From contig OY969693.1 in assembly GCA_963701995.1 (NCBI GenBank), positions 310,001 to 374,000 on the forward strand: 64,000 nucleotides of DNA, read 5' to 3'. This DNA is from Methanoflorens sp963701995 (GTDB lineage Archaea > Halobacteriota > Bog-38 > Methanoflorentales > Methanoflorentaceae). Below, one piece after another: positions 1 through 8,997 of this stretch (positions are counted from its first letter, which is position 1; every line of letters begins with the position of its first letter). The position numbers and the translations under genes were made by a program. The notes beneath the pieces were generated by a model. The model did not search any database. It worked only from the letters and a program-made list of their open reading frames with translations, and had not been told where the DNA came from.

Positions 1-2
1 TA

Positions 3-950
3 CTCGTGGGATCTAACGATTACCGACGATCTGTCGCGGCGTTGACGATTCTGCTTGGAGCTGGAGCGGTCATGTACTCCCTTGCAACGCGATTACAGTC
101 AGGCTACCTGCCTTTCTTTCTGCCTCTGGCTCCCCTCGTTGTTTACGCCGGTGCGTATTCGGTATCTCTCCGCAGCCATGAAGCTGATCAGGTGGATGTT
201 GCCTATCTACGATACCTCTTTCTAAGTCTTATTTTGCTCGCGGCTGTGACAGCGCTGGGATTTGTTTCGCAGTTCAGCGCGGGGACAGCAAACACACTTC
301 CCGCTTACCTCAGCTCAATCGAAGCGCTTACGTCTCTGGATCTTGGCAGCCGTATTATCGTTTGGGTTGCTTTTGTCTATGGCATCATGGCCACCGTAGG
401 TTTGATCTTGATATTACAAGGTGTGTCGGTCAAAAAAAGGTGGCTGGCTCCATCTGTAGCTGCGATGCTCCTGCTACTAGCGGCCATGAACGCGACCATT
501 CTTGCGGTGAACTACAACCCAACCTTCAACGTAACTGCGCCGCCCGACGGCCGGGTCACCGCCGCCGCTGTCTGGACTGTTGGAAAAGACCCTGACAACG
601 CCACGATGACCGACTACAGAGACGAGATGATTTACTGGTACTATGCCGGCTCCTTGGTGATGCACCCTTATGACAGTGAGCGGGCGAACTATACCGTGCT
701 CGACTTCATCTATCCCGCATATCTGCAGCAATGGAGCGGCGCAGGGCACACCGGGATCAACTACCTGTTCCTCACAGCGACACCGCCGAAGTACTACTAC
801 GAGCACCTCCTGAACGGACAATGGAAGCTCAGCCCCCAAAACGCCACGCAATGGAGCGGGCGCATCACAGCGATTGACAACGGCGCCGCAGGACTTGACA
901 AGATCTACACTAACGGATACACATACTACTACAAGGTAGTCGCGGCGTGA
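3..950 (+). CDS. Membrane protein, C-terminal part (gene enters from left edge)
   Basis: The reading frame is open to the window edge; the first possible start in view is GTG at 6, so the true N-terminus may lie outside. About five hydrophobic segments (roughly residues 10-30, 35-55, 67-87, 117-137 and 147-167) are followed by a soluble C-terminal domain of about 140 residues rich in Tyr, Trp and Asn, with several N-x-S/T sites. This layout, membrane helices followed by an outside domain, resembles the C-terminal end of archaeal membrane glycosyltransferases or oligosaccharyltransferases, but I recognise no catalytic motif. Function unknown. Confidence 0.6.
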   Translation, partial: LVGSNDYRRSVAALTILLGAGAVMYSLATRLQSGYLPFFLPLAPLVVYAGAYSVSLRSHEADQVDVAYLRYLFLSLILLAAVTALGFVSQFSAGTANTLPAYLSSIEALTSLDLGSRIIVWVAFVYGIMATVGLILILQGVSVKKRWLAPSVAAMLLLLAAMNATILAVNYNPTFNVTAPPDGRVTAAAVWTVGKDPDNATMTDYRDEMIYWYYAGSLVMHPYDSERANYTVLDFIYPAYLQQWSGAGHTGINYLFLTATPPKYYYEHLLNGQWKLSPQNATQWSGRITAIDNGAAGLDKIYTNGYTYYYKVVAA

Positions 951-1068
951 CGCAAGCGGCTTTCGCGCAGAAGGCAGGAGCCGTTCGCTAGTCCTAAAGG
1001 TGCCAAATTCTTATGCCTCAAAGAGAGAGGTTAAGTACGACGTTCAACAACCGACACACTGTGATACC

Positions 1069-2247
1069 ATGATTTATCTTGATCACGCCGCGACCACCCC
1101 GATGCGCCCAGAGATCCTCGAAGTGATGCGTCCATACTTTTTAGAGCGCTTCGGAAACCCCTCGAGCCTCCACGCCTATGGGCTTGAGGCGCGCAAAGCG
1201 ATCGAGGACGCGCGAGAACAGATAGCGCGCGCGATTGGGGCGGCCCCGCCAGAGATCGTTTTTACGTCAGGGGGAACTGAATCGGACAATATGGCTTTGC
1301 GTGGAGTACTACGCGCTCGCAGTGGCGAGAGCGACCATATTATCACCTCCGCGATCGAACATCCCGCGGTTCTCGAGACGTGCAAGTTTATTGAGCAGCT
1401 TGGACACGAGGTGACTTACGTTCCTGTCGATGATGGCGGCAGGATAAATCCTGGCGAAGTGGAAGAGGCGATTCGGGACAACACGCGACTCATATCAATC
1501 ATGCACGCTAACAACGAGATCGGTTCAATACAGCCCATAGCTGAGGTTGGAGCGATCGCAGCGTCACACGGCGTCTACATGCATACCGATGCCGTCCAGA
1601 GCGTCGGCAAGATTCCAGTGGACGTGGCCGCGGTCAATGTGGACATGCTCTCGGTGTCATCACACAAGATATACGGACCGAAAGGGGTCGGATGCCTTTA
1701 CGTGCGGAAGGGCACCAAACTAAAACCGCTCATTTTCGGTGGCGGCCACGAGCGCGGCCTCAGAAGCGGCACCGAGAACGTGTCGGGTATTATTGGCTTT
1801 AGTGAGGCAATGCGACTGGCGACAGAAGATTTCGCGGACAATGTGCGCATACAAAGACTCAGAGATGAGCTCATCGACACCGTACTGCGAGACATCCCGT
1901 ACACTCGACTCAACGGTGGAAAGGAGTACCGTCTTCCGAACAACGCCAATTTCAGCTTCAGCTACATCGAGGGGGAGTCACTTGTGCTCCGCTTAAGCGC
2001 AAAGGGGATTGCTGGATCGACTGGTTCCGCCTGCTCGTCAAAGAAGCTTGAACCGTCACACGTGCTGCTGGCGATCGGCCTGGACCCTGTTGATGCCCAC
2101 GGCAGTCTGAGGCTCACCCTAGGGAGAGACACGACGGAAGCAGATGTTCAATACGTAAACGAAGTCCTTCCCGAAATCGTCGATCAGCTGCGACAGATGT
2201 CGCCTCTCTGTGCGTGCAGGGATGAAGGCTACGGAAAGCCCGAATAG
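1069..2247 (+). CDS. nifS: Cysteine desulfurase, NifS/IscS family
   Basis: A PLP enzyme that takes sulfur from L-cysteine as a persulfide for Fe-S cluster assembly and other thiolation. The ATG at 1069 gives the usual N-terminus MIYLDHAATT and a 392-residue protein; an upstream in-frame extension to 1000 looks non-coding. The PLP lysine lies in SSHKIYGPKG (about residue 200). The motif RSGTENV follows, and the catalytic cysteine is in GSACSSKK (about residue 322). A C-terminal CACRDE tail is typical of NifS proteins that dock with a scaffold. The likely scaffold, IscU, lies 20 kb away in this window. FdhD and LarE, also here, could use the same sulfur. Confidence 0.95.
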   Translation: MIYLDHAATTPMRPEILEVMRPYFLERFGNPSSLHAYGLEARKAIEDAREQIARAIGAAPPEIVFTSGGTESDNMALRGVLRARSGESDHIITSAIEHPAVLETCKFIEQLGHEVTYVPVDDGGRINPGEVEEAIRDNTRLISIMHANNEIGSIQPIAEVGAIAASHGVYMHTDAVQSVGKIPVDVAAVNVDMLSVSSHKIYGPKGVGCLYVRKGTKLKPLIFGGGHERGLRSGTENVSGIIGFSEAMRLATEDFADNVRIQRLRDELIDTVLRDIPYTRLNGGKEYRLPNNANFSFSYIEGESLVLRLSAKGIAGSTGSACSSKKLEPSHVLLAIGLDPVDAHGSLRLTLGRDTTEADVQYVNEVLPEIVDQLRQMSPLCACRDEGYGKPE

Positions 2248-2429
2248 TTACTGACGGAACCACGGGCGACCTTGCTTGGTTGTTCGGCGGCCTCCAACTC
2301 GTATGGCCTACAGTTGCACGCTGGATAGGTCACGGCGTGAATGGGCCAGGGCTTGCAGTCGCTGCAGTTTTTAAGCCGGATCGTTTCAGCTTTTTCGCCG
2401 AAAAGGCCTCCGATTTCTAGGCGGCCGCG

Positions 2430-3602
2430 ATGAAAGGCTCTTATGGAAAGAATGACAATCTTGCATCTGAAAGAAACCTAACGGCGCTCGCGTCGTGCTT
2501 CCCCGGGTCAATGCCGAATAACAACGCGTCCATAATAATCCCTACCTACAATGAGCGGGAAAACATCCCCGAACTTCTGGAACGAATCCATCGTTCCGTG
2601 GGACCATTGGGCCATCCTTTTGAGATCGTCATTGTTGATGATGATAGCCCTGATGAAACGTGGAAGGTCGCGTCACAGCGGCAAGACGGTGATCGGGTGC
2701 GGGTCATACGAAGGCAGGACGAGAAAGGGCTCGCGACCGCCGTGCTGACGGGGATTCAAGCAGCGAATTATGACATAGTAGTCGTTATGGACGCCGACTT
2801 GCAACATCCTCCTGAAAAGATACCAGAATTAATCTCGCGCGTGCAAAATGGAGCGGATATCGCGATAGCAAGTCGGTTTGCTGAGCACGGCGCTTTGGAA
2901 GGGTTCAGCCACTTAAGACGATTACTATCCAAAGGTGCCGACCTCCTCGCCCGAACGCTTTTCAGAGAGATACGCAGCATCAAGGACCCCGAGTCCGGGT
3001 TTTTCGCCTTCAAAAAGAGCATCATTGCCCACGCAAACCTTAGCCCTGTAGGCTATAAGATACTGCTTGAGATCCTTGTTCAAGGAGATTACACAACGGT
3101 CTCAGAGGTCGGCTATACGTTTGACAAACGAGAGAATGGAGTGAGCAAATTCGGAGTGAAAAACGCGGTAGATTATCTTCATCACACGTGGAGTCTCTTT
3201 TTGCGATCGGGCGAGTTTCATCGTTTTTGGAAATTTGTGGCCGTAGGCGCCGTGGGCGCTATTTTGAATTTAGCCGTATTATATGCGCTTACTGAACTCG
3301 GGGTCTTCTATCTGCTATCGGGAGTTATAGCGATAGAAGCAGGTCTTTTGTCAAACTTCTTCTTGAACAGATCGTGGACATTCAAAGACAGAGGGACAAG
3401 CGGGCTTCGATACGCACTCACGGCACTGTACAGAGATCACGCCGTGCGGTTTGTCGGGATTGTAATCAACCTACTGATCTTGTGGCTCTTGACGAGTGTA
3501 TTCGGTCTCTACTATCTCACGTCGCAACTCATCGGAATAGGCGTCGCAATGGTGTGGAACTATGGCGGAAATCAGTGGTGGACCTGGGAGCCCACGTTAT
3601 AA
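2430..3602 (+). CDS. Dolichol-phosphate mannosyltransferase-like GT2 fused to GtrA domain
   Basis: An N-terminal GT2 glycosyltransferase (about residues 35-265) has IIIPTYNERENI, the DDDSPDETW acidic motif and DADLQHPPEKIP, as in DPM1-type enzymes that load a sugar onto a polyprenyl phosphate. A C-terminal GtrA membrane domain (about 265-385, four helices) follows and probably passes the lipid-linked sugar across the membrane. The ATG at 2430 has an aggcgg ribosome site and a TATA-like tttttaa about 60 bp upstream. A second ATG at 2511 lies nearer the conserved start, so the first 27 residues are uncertain. It probably serves surface glycan synthesis. Confidence 0.9.
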   Translation: MKGSYGKNDNLASERNLTALASCFPGSMPNNNASIIIPTYNERENIPELLERIHRSVGPLGHPFEIVIVDDDSPDETWKVASQRQDGDRVRVIRRQDEKGLATAVLTGIQAANYDIVVVMDADLQHPPEKIPELISRVQNGADIAIASRFAEHGALEGFSHLRRLLSKGADLLARTLFREIRSIKDPESGFFAFKKSIIAHANLSPVGYKILLEILVQGDYTTVSEVGYTFDKRENGVSKFGVKNAVDYLHHTWSLFLRSGEFHRFWKFVAVGAVGAILNLAVLYALTELGVFYLLSGVIAIEAGLLSNFFLNRSWTFKDRGTSGLRYALTALYRDHAVRFVGIVINLLILWLLTSVFGLYYLTSQLIGIGVAMVWNYGGNQWWTWEPTL

Positions 3603-3613
3603 TCTTGCCAAGG

Positions 3614-3949
3614 TCACTCGGCTCGCCACGGGGCTGGAGAGCTCTTGCTTTGATCGCCCTGCACAAACGCCTCGCGGATTATTGCTTTCACCTCGTCAAG
3701 AATCGCTATGGCTTCTTCAGTCGATTGGACGCGGTGGACGTCAACCCTGCCATTTCTGTATAACGTGATGCCACATCCTCTGTGGAAGAAGCGCGCCACG
3801 CCGAGTTTTTCAGCGCACTTGCCCACGTCGCGCAGAATCCGACACAGTATTTTCATTGAAAATGGCTTGTCAAACGTGCCTTCGACCAAAATGCCGCCTC
3901 CTTTGCACGGCCTTACTGAATGTGCGTTGTGCTTTTCTTCTGGCGGCAT
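3614..3949 (-). CDS. Conserved hypothetical protein
   Basis: A 111-residue protein convergent with the GT2-GtrA gene, 11 bp away. The central part (KPFSMKILCRI, then a Cys-containing helix, then GITLYRNGRVDVHRVQSTEEA and a closing helix) has the look of a compact folded domain with alternating strands and helices. I do not recognise the family. The start may instead be the internal ATG at 3856. No membrane segment or signal peptide is present. Confidence 0.6.
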   Translation of the reverse strand: MPPEEKHNAHSVRPCKGGGILVEGTFDKPFSMKILCRILRDVGKCAEKLGVARFFHRGCGITLYRNGRVDVHRVQSTEEAIAILDEVKAIIREAFVQGDQSKSSPAPWRAE

Positions 3950-4178
3950 AGCAGCTTTAGTGATGCGTTTCGGTCTTTCTCACTCCGATTCATGAACTCA
4001 GAGCTACTTATCAGGTTCGGAGAATGACGTAACGTACAGAGTGCGAACATGAACGATTCTGAGTGTCAGGCGCCCAGTTTTCACAGTTAAGCTCTATCTT
4101 CTCTAACTGAAGCCACAGCAGACTGTTCGTCCCTTTGGAAAGATCGAATCAAAATTGGCAACGGCTTGCCTTAAGAGC

Positions 4179-5096
4179 TCACCGTAGAAGCTTTGGCTTC
4201 TGCAGGCCGGCCCATTCGCTTTCGCAGCGCGGGATCTCGCTTTTATGATTCCGCCCCGTCGTGCCTGCCCGGTTGAGTGCGATATCCATGCTTCCCGATC
4301 TGAACCACTCTAGATCTAAGGCAACATAAGCAAACCCAAGCCGCGAGAAAGCTTCGGCTATATTTGCAGAGTGCGCTATGACTTTGTCGGCGTCTTCCTG
4401 GTCGACTTCAATGCGAGCAAAACCATTGTGGTCTCGGACTTTGACTTTCGCGATGCCGAGGGCCATAACCGCCTGTTCGGCGTTTCTTAGCCTTTCAACT
4501 CTTTCCCGAGTTACTGTAGTCGCGTAAGGAAGTGAAGTCAAAAGACACGCCGCGGATGGTGCATCTGCATTCGGTAACCCAAGACTGCGCGCTAAGCTTC
4601 TCACGTCATCTTTAGCGATGTCGTACAAAGGAGACACGATGCCGAGTTCGCGCAAAGCTTTCGTGCCGGGCCTGTGCCCTGCAAAGTCCGATGCGTTCGT
4701 TCCGTCCATCACTGCGTTCAAGCATAGTTCTTCGGCTAGATCGCACAACGCGCCAAAGATAAACTGCTTGCAGTAGTAACATCGTTCCGGATCGTTGTGC
4801 GCGATTTCAGAAATAGTCAGTGGCTCTACGGAAATCGATCTGTGGCGAATGCCGATGGTCTTCGCTATCGCCGTTGCCTGGTCGACCTCGCGGTAATGAA
4901 GGACACCTGTATTTACCGTCACGGCAACTGTTGCGTCTCCCAAAGCCCTTCTGGCAAGAGCAGCAACGACAGAGCTATCAACCCCCCCTGAAAATGCTAT
5001 GAGCGCACCTTCATACGAGCGAATGCGTGCGCACACTCTTTCGTAGTCTCTATGAGTATCGTTAGCCCCAGTTTCTTTGTTTGCTCCAGTCGACAT
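4179..5096 (-). CDS. larE: LarE-like ATP-dependent sulfur transferase (PP-loop)
   Basis: The PP-loop motif FSGGVDSS near residue 36 binds ATP for substrate adenylylation. A CYYC pair (about residue 107) and a third cysteine in PSAACLLTSLPY (the position of the sacrificial cysteine of LarE) give three cysteines. In LarE proteins of that type these bind a [4Fe-4S] cluster that delivers sulfur, rather than the enzyme losing its own cysteine. The known LarE role is making the nickel-pincer cofactor of lactate racemase. No larA/larB/larC is seen here, so the substrate in this archaeon is unknown. The ATG at 5096 is preferred over GTG at 5099. It is divergent from the radical SAM gene. Confidence 0.82.
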   Translation of the reverse strand: MSTGANKETGANDTHRDYERVCARIRSYEGALIAFSGGVDSSVVAALARRALGDATVAVTVNTGVLHYREVDQATAIAKTIGIRHRSISVEPLTISEIAHNDPERCYYCKQFIFGALCDLAEELCLNAVMDGTNASDFAGHRPGTKALRELGIVSPLYDIAKDDVRSLARSLGLPNADAPSAACLLTSLPYATTVTRERVERLRNAEQAVMALGIAKVKVRDHNGFARIEVDQEDADKVIAHSANIAEAFSRLGFAYVALDLEWFRSGSMDIALNRAGTTGRNHKSEIPRCESEWAGLQKPKLLR

Positions 5097-5150
5097 CACC
5101 TTAGTCGATCTCCTTAGATTTCTTCAGTTGATAGCAGTTATTGTCCAGAC

Positions 5151-5164
5151 CTTAGTATATAAGT
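5151..5164. promoter_or_regulatory. TATA-box region between larE and the radical SAM gene
   Basis: The sequence ttagtatataagta is a strong archaeal TATA-like element. It lies about 60 bp from the larE start on the minus strand and about 45 bp upstream of the small ORF at 5205 on the plus strand. Its near-symmetry does not settle which side it serves. Confidence 0.5.
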
Positions 5165-5204
5165 AGTCCAATAGACGAGTGTTATGCAAAATCCTACCGG
5201 AGGA

Positions 5205-5318
5205 ATGAAAGTCAGACGCTACCGCAACAACGAACAGACTCAAGCCCGTGTAGGACGGGGTTCCCCGAACGTCTCATTCGCCGCACGCCTAACGCGAAAG
5301 CCTAGGGCCAACCCTTGA
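5205..5318 (+). CDS. Possible small basic peptide (37 aa) upstream of radical SAM gene
   Basis: ATG at 5205 follows directly on ccggagga, one of the best ribosome binding sites in the window, and the frame runs 37 codons to TGA at 5316. The peptide starts MKVRRYRNNEQTQ and is rich in Arg and Asn, with no cysteine. It ends 26 bp before the ATG of the radical SAM gene, so it could be a leader peptide, a RiPP-type substrate, or chance. Only the ribosome site and position support it; there is no homology that I recognise. Confidence 0.3.
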   Translation: MKVRRYRNNEQTQARVGRGSPNVSFAARLTRKPRANP

Positions 5319-5344
5319 ACACTTTCAGTGCTTCGCGAACGCAT

Positions 5345-6346
5345 ATGAAAACAACGAACAAGAGCGCGGAGATCAAAGCCTTTCTCATTGCAGAGGGGGG
5401 AGTCGACATAGATGAGCGCGTGCTGGGGCGTATCACAACTCCTGCGTCAGGGCCGGGTGCCGGGCTAACGTCATTCTTTTTGCGTTTTAATGGTCACCGC
5501 GTGCGCCTAGGAATAAAGCACGAGTCTCGGCTCAAAGCATCACTTGATGGAGAAGAGGTGGTCATCCGCGATCACGAAAAAGAAATCGTTCGTGGATGCC
5601 TTGAGGATGCCATTGCCCATTGCCCTGATCAGGCGTATATCACGGTGAGCGAAGTGTGCATATACGACTGCCAGTATTGCCCAGTACCGCTTTTGAAAGG
5701 ATCGGTAAAAGACCAGAGCGACGTGGAAGCAACGATTTCGAGAATTCTTGCCGAACCGACGCTCGCTCGCAAGTTAAAAGCCATAGCTTTGACTTCCGGC
5801 GTTGAAGAGTCCGCGCAAAACGAAGTTGAGCGGGTTGCAGCTATCGTTCGCATATTGCGAGCGAAGTATGATCTTCCGATCGGGGTTGCTGTTTATCCAA
5901 CACAGAATTCAACGAAACTCTTAAAGGAGGCAGGAGCTGACGAAATAAAGTACAACGTCGAAACGATGGACCGTCAGCTTTTTGAAACGATGTGTCCGGG
6001 ACTGTCACTGGATTTTGTTTTGGAGGCCCTCAAAGACGCAGTAGAGATTTTCGGTCGAAACAAGGTTTTTTCCAACATCCTCGTCGGTCTGGGAGAGGAC
6101 GATCAGTCGATCATAAACGGCATGCAAGATTTAATCAAAATGGGCGTGATCCCTATACTGAGGGCGGTTGTCGAACATCCCTTGCGGTCACAGACAAGAA
6201 TGCGGCGACCTAGTGCCGAACGGCTTTTGCGACTAGCACGAAAGGAACGCGCACTCCTCGACCAGTACGGCCTGCGAGCTGACGTGGCAGAGACGATGTG
6301 CGCTGCGTGCACGGGCTGCGACCTCATGCCCCATCGAGACATCTAG
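5345..6346 (+). CDS. Radical SAM protein
   Basis: A 333-residue protein with CIYDCQYC (CxxxCxxC, about residue 103), which binds the [4Fe-4S] cluster that cleaves S-adenosylmethionine. The N-terminal 90 residues are a separate domain (PASGPGAGLTSFF, then a charged part). The C-terminus carries a further cysteine group, CAACTGCDLM, that could hold a second cluster. The core has the usual radical SAM barrel strands (VAVYPTQNS, EIKYNVETMD, NILVGLGE). The ATG at 5345 is chosen; an upstream TTG at 5315 overlaps the small peptide. Substrate unknown. A LarE-like gene is divergent and a DUF2284 metal-binding protein follows, which suggests cofactor or metal-centre chemistry. Confidence 0.85.
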   Translation: MKTTNKSAEIKAFLIAEGGVDIDERVLGRITTPASGPGAGLTSFFLRFNGHRVRLGIKHESRLKASLDGEEVVIRDHEKEIVRGCLEDAIAHCPDQAYITVSEVCIYDCQYCPVPLLKGSVKDQSDVEATISRILAEPTLARKLKAIALTSGVEESAQNEVERVAAIVRILRAKYDLPIGVAVYPTQNSTKLLKEAGADEIKYNVETMDRQLFETMCPGLSLDFVLEALKDAVEIFGRNKVFSNILVGLGEDDQSIINGMQDLIKMGVIPILRAVVEHPLRSQTRMRRPSAERLLRLARKERALLDQYGLRADVAETMCAACTGCDLMPHRDI

Positions 6347-6465
6347 CAGCCTGCAGATATAGTAGCAGCTCACAGTTGTGCAATAAACAGGAAAAACAAC
6401 GAACGTGCTCATAAGAATTATTCCTGCAATCTAACGGTCTAAATTGCGATTCATATTTTAAGGCG

Positions 6466-7107
6466 ATGCAGATGGACGACAAAACCTTAGAAAGTGAGCT
6501 TAAAGCATTGGCTGAGAGAAAAAATGCTCAGATTTACGAGATTGACCCGCGTGAAATTGTGGTGAGCGAATGGGTAAGGTGGCGGTGCGTGTTTGGCTGC
6601 AAGGGCTTCGCAAAGCACCTCGGTTGCCCCCCGTATGTCCCAGGCCCATCGGAAACGAGAGCTCTCCTCAAAGAGTACGCAAAAGCGTACATTGTGCACT
6701 TCAAGGGAATACCTGGGATGGAAGATATCGACCCCAAGAGCATACCTCAAGACTGGCATCCATTTCTTGAAAGGCTGATCCGCTGGATCGGCGACACGGT
6801 GTACGAGCTCGAGCAACACGCGTTCTATCAAGGTTATTACAAATCCCTGGCCTTTGCGGCGTACCCGTGTATCTACTGCGACGAGTGTGTAGCTGAGCAG
6901 GCAGAAGGCGTCGTCGATCTCTCGCTCAAAAGGGCCTGTAGGCACGCTGAAAAGGTGCGAACCTCTATGGAAGCCGTCGGAATCGACGTGTTTGCAACGG
7001 TGAGGAAGATTGGCTTGCCTATAGAGGTAATTCCGTGCGAGGGCAATGTGTACGGAAAAATAACTCACAGCGATTTAAACTCGTATGGGCTGCTCCTCGT
7101 GTATTAG
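6466..7107 (+). CDS. DUF2284 predicted metal-binding protein
   Basis: A 213-residue cytoplasmic protein of the DUF2284 type. It has two cysteine groups: CVFGCKGFAKHLGCPP (residues about 40-56) and AYPCIYCDECV followed by a further Cys (about 134-160), enough for Fe-S or zinc binding. No role is established for the family. It follows the radical SAM gene by 119 bp in the same direction. A TATA-like atattttaagg lies just before the start, so it may have its own promoter. ATG at 6466 and 6472 are both possible. Confidence 0.8.
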   Translation: MQMDDKTLESELKALAERKNAQIYEIDPREIVVSEWVRWRCVFGCKGFAKHLGCPPYVPGPSETRALLKEYAKAYIVHFKGIPGMEDIDPKSIPQDWHPFLERLIRWIGDTVYELEQHAFYQGYYKSLAFAAYPCIYCDECVAEQAEGVVDLSLKRACRHAEKVRTSMEAVGIDVFATVRKIGLPIEVIPCEGNVYGKITHSDLNSYGLLLVY

Positions 7108-7209
7108 TGCGACTAGTGATCGGGAGAAGTGCGGCAGGCTCACGGCGCTAAACAATCAGTTTTTTACGGCAGCTTTAAGTCGCCCGTCGGCGGTGTTCGT
7201 AACCGGCCG

Positions 7210-8241
7210 TCACAATGCGTCAAAAAATAGCGGCCAAAACGGATCCTGAGTCGGTATTCCTAGATGGGCAATTGTTCCATCGCGTCGCTTGATTGTTCTC
7301 GTATCAGGAACGCCTGTCACCTTTCCGACGACTGATGCCTCTATGCGTCCAGCGTGAAGCGTTTCAACTATGCTCTTCGAATGCGTCGGCCTGGCTGTGA
7401 TCAGCAGTGAACCTTCTGCTATCGCTGCTACAGGATCGATGCCAAACGCCTCGCAAACCATCCTCACCTCTTCCGGATAGACAAACGCTTCCTCGTTTAT
7501 CTCCATTCCTACGCCGCTTGCGCTTGCCATCTCGAAGAGCCCGCCGATAACGCCGCCCTCAGTCGCGTCGTGCATGGCAGTTACGCCTCCGGATTCCATG
7601 GCTAACAAGGCGTCTTTTACCACGGTCATTTGCATGCAGAGGGCCTTAGCTTTCTCGACCAGAGGCGACGGATATTTCTCTAAAAGCTCCTTTTCCCTGA
7701 TCACCGAGAGAATCCCCGCTGTCTCTATTGCCGGCCCTTTGGTCAGGATCACATCGTCGCCCGCCTTCGCGCCGGCTGGTGTAACATAGCCGTGCTTGTC
7801 TGCGATGGCAAAGACGGTGACTCCGCCTATGGTGGGTGATACAAACCCTGGATAGTACCCCGTATGCCCTCCGACGATCGCTATCTCAAGCTCCACGGCA
7901 GCCCTGTGGATGGCATCCACGATGATGTGGAAGTCCTCTTCGTTCGTCTCGGGAGGCATCAACAGTGAATAGGTCATGTATCTGGGCTTCACGCCCATGA
8001 CCGCCACGTCGCTCGCGCCTATGTGGACGGTATACCATCCAAACATCTCCAGGGGCTGGTGCGGGATAGCGAAGATCGGGTCCTCCGCTATTATAAGCAC
8101 CCTGTCGTTGCCGATGTCGATAACTCCGGCATCGATACCCGTTGTCGGCGGCACGATTACCGAGTCGTCCTTTTTTCCGAGCCGCGGGAGCAGATAGGAG
8201 GTGAACGTGTCGAGGTCTATCTTTCCGATCTTATCGCTCAT
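7210..8241 (-). CDS. AIR-synthase-like protein (PurM/HypE/ThiL superfamily)
   Basis: About 343 residues with the superfamily layout. The N-terminal half has DRVLIIAEDPIF and the conserved GASDVAVMGVKPRYM; the C-terminal half begins around PAGAKAGDDVILTKG and has HDATEGGVIGGL. These proteins bind ATP and phosphorylate or dehydrate a substrate. The C-terminal cysteine tail of true HypE is absent, so carbamoyl dehydration is unlikely. It overlaps the ThiN gene by 11 bp, so the pair is translationally coupled and may act in thiamine metabolism. The ATG at 8241 (MSDKIG) is preferred; an upstream in-frame start at 8262 adds seven residues. Confidence 0.85.
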   Translation of the reverse strand: MSDKIGKIDLDTFTSYLLPRLGKKDDSVIVPPTTGIDAGVIDIGNDRVLIIAEDPIFAIPHQPLEMFGWYTVHIGASDVAVMGVKPRYMTYSLLMPPETNEEDFHIIVDAIHRAAVELEIAIVGGHTGYYPGFVSPTIGGVTVFAIADKHGYVTPAGAKAGDDVILTKGPAIETAGILSVIREKELLEKYPSPLVEKAKALCMQMTVVKDALLAMESGGVTAMHDATEGGVIGGLFEMASASGVGMEINEEAFVYPEEVRMVCEAFGIDPVAAIAEGSLLITARPTHSKSIVETLHAGRIEASVVGKVTGVPDTRTIKRRDGTIAHLGIPTQDPFWPLFFDAL

Positions 8242-8812
8242 GGTAGCGTCTCGCGATTTCACAGATCTGCTCTGCCACTTCTATAGGATCCCGCCCGACA
8301 AGCACCGACACGGGCTCTTTACCGATGGCACCCGTTTCGTAGAAGATCTTGGGGACCCGGCCACCGGCGGCATCTATCGCTTGCTGAACTTTCCAGGGCA
8401 TCGATGCGCCTTCCGCTTCCTTGATTTCTTCCGGTTCTTTACTGCGGTCGATCACGCTGAAAATCCACCCTTTTGCTTTGCAATACTCCTTGAGCCATTT
8501 CGTCAGAGATGGATTGTTGGCGAAGTTCACGCCTGCCCGAAACGCCGAATCAGCTTTGCCCAGCTCTACCATTAGTCGGGCCATGTGGCTTGACGCGCCG
8601 AATCTGGGCTTACCTGCAGCGTGAGGCAAGCCTTTCACGACGGTTATGCGTCCATCTATTCCCAAAACATCATCTCTGCTCCTGGAATTGGGCCGAGCGT
8701 AAACCAGGTTGGTCCTGACCTCGGGAACCAAGGCTGCGAACTCTCTGCATTCCTCCACGAGATCCAGGGCGACAGCTATCTTCCCGCGCATATCGATTTC
8801 GTCAGGCTTCAA
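8231..8812 (-). CDS. thiN: Thiamine-phosphate synthase, ThiN type (stand-alone)
   Basis: A 193-residue ThiN domain without the ThiD kinase domain it is often fused to. Hallmarks are RTNLVYA, DVLGIDGRITVVKG, PRFGASSHMARLM and a C-terminal PVSVLVGRDPIEVA. In archaea ThiN joins HMP-pyrophosphate with thiazole phosphate to make thiamine phosphate, in place of ThiE. The start is TTG at 8812, supported by GGAGGGAG eight bases upstream. It is the first gene of a two-gene unit with the AIR-synthase-like gene. Confidence 0.88.
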   Translation of the reverse strand: MKPDEIDMRGKIAVALDLVEECREFAALVPEVRTNLVYARPNSRSRDDVLGIDGRITVVKGLPHAAGKPRFGASSHMARLMVELGKADSAFRAGVNFANNPSLTKWLKEYCKAKGWIFSVIDRSKEPEEIKEAEGASMPWKVQQAIDAAGGRVPKIFYETGAIGKEPVSVLVGRDPIEVAEQICEIARRYHER

Positions 8813-8997
8813 CGGCTAGCTCCCTCCGGCCTTGGATTAGTGTCGAACACTTTGAAGTGGAACAATAAGTAGTAATCGCTAGTTGCTGTTTCTCCATCTG
8901 CCACTAAGATAGGTCGATTAGCTTGAACACGCGGTGGTAGTTTCGTTACGTCGCGACCGACTTGCAATATTGTTTGATTTTGTTTTGCTTGTTCGCG

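Noticed and set aside
7210..8241. Annotation as methanogenesis marker 2 or HypE
   Set aside because: The superfamily is right, but the HypE cysteine tail is absent and I cannot distinguish the marker family by eye, so the broader name is used.
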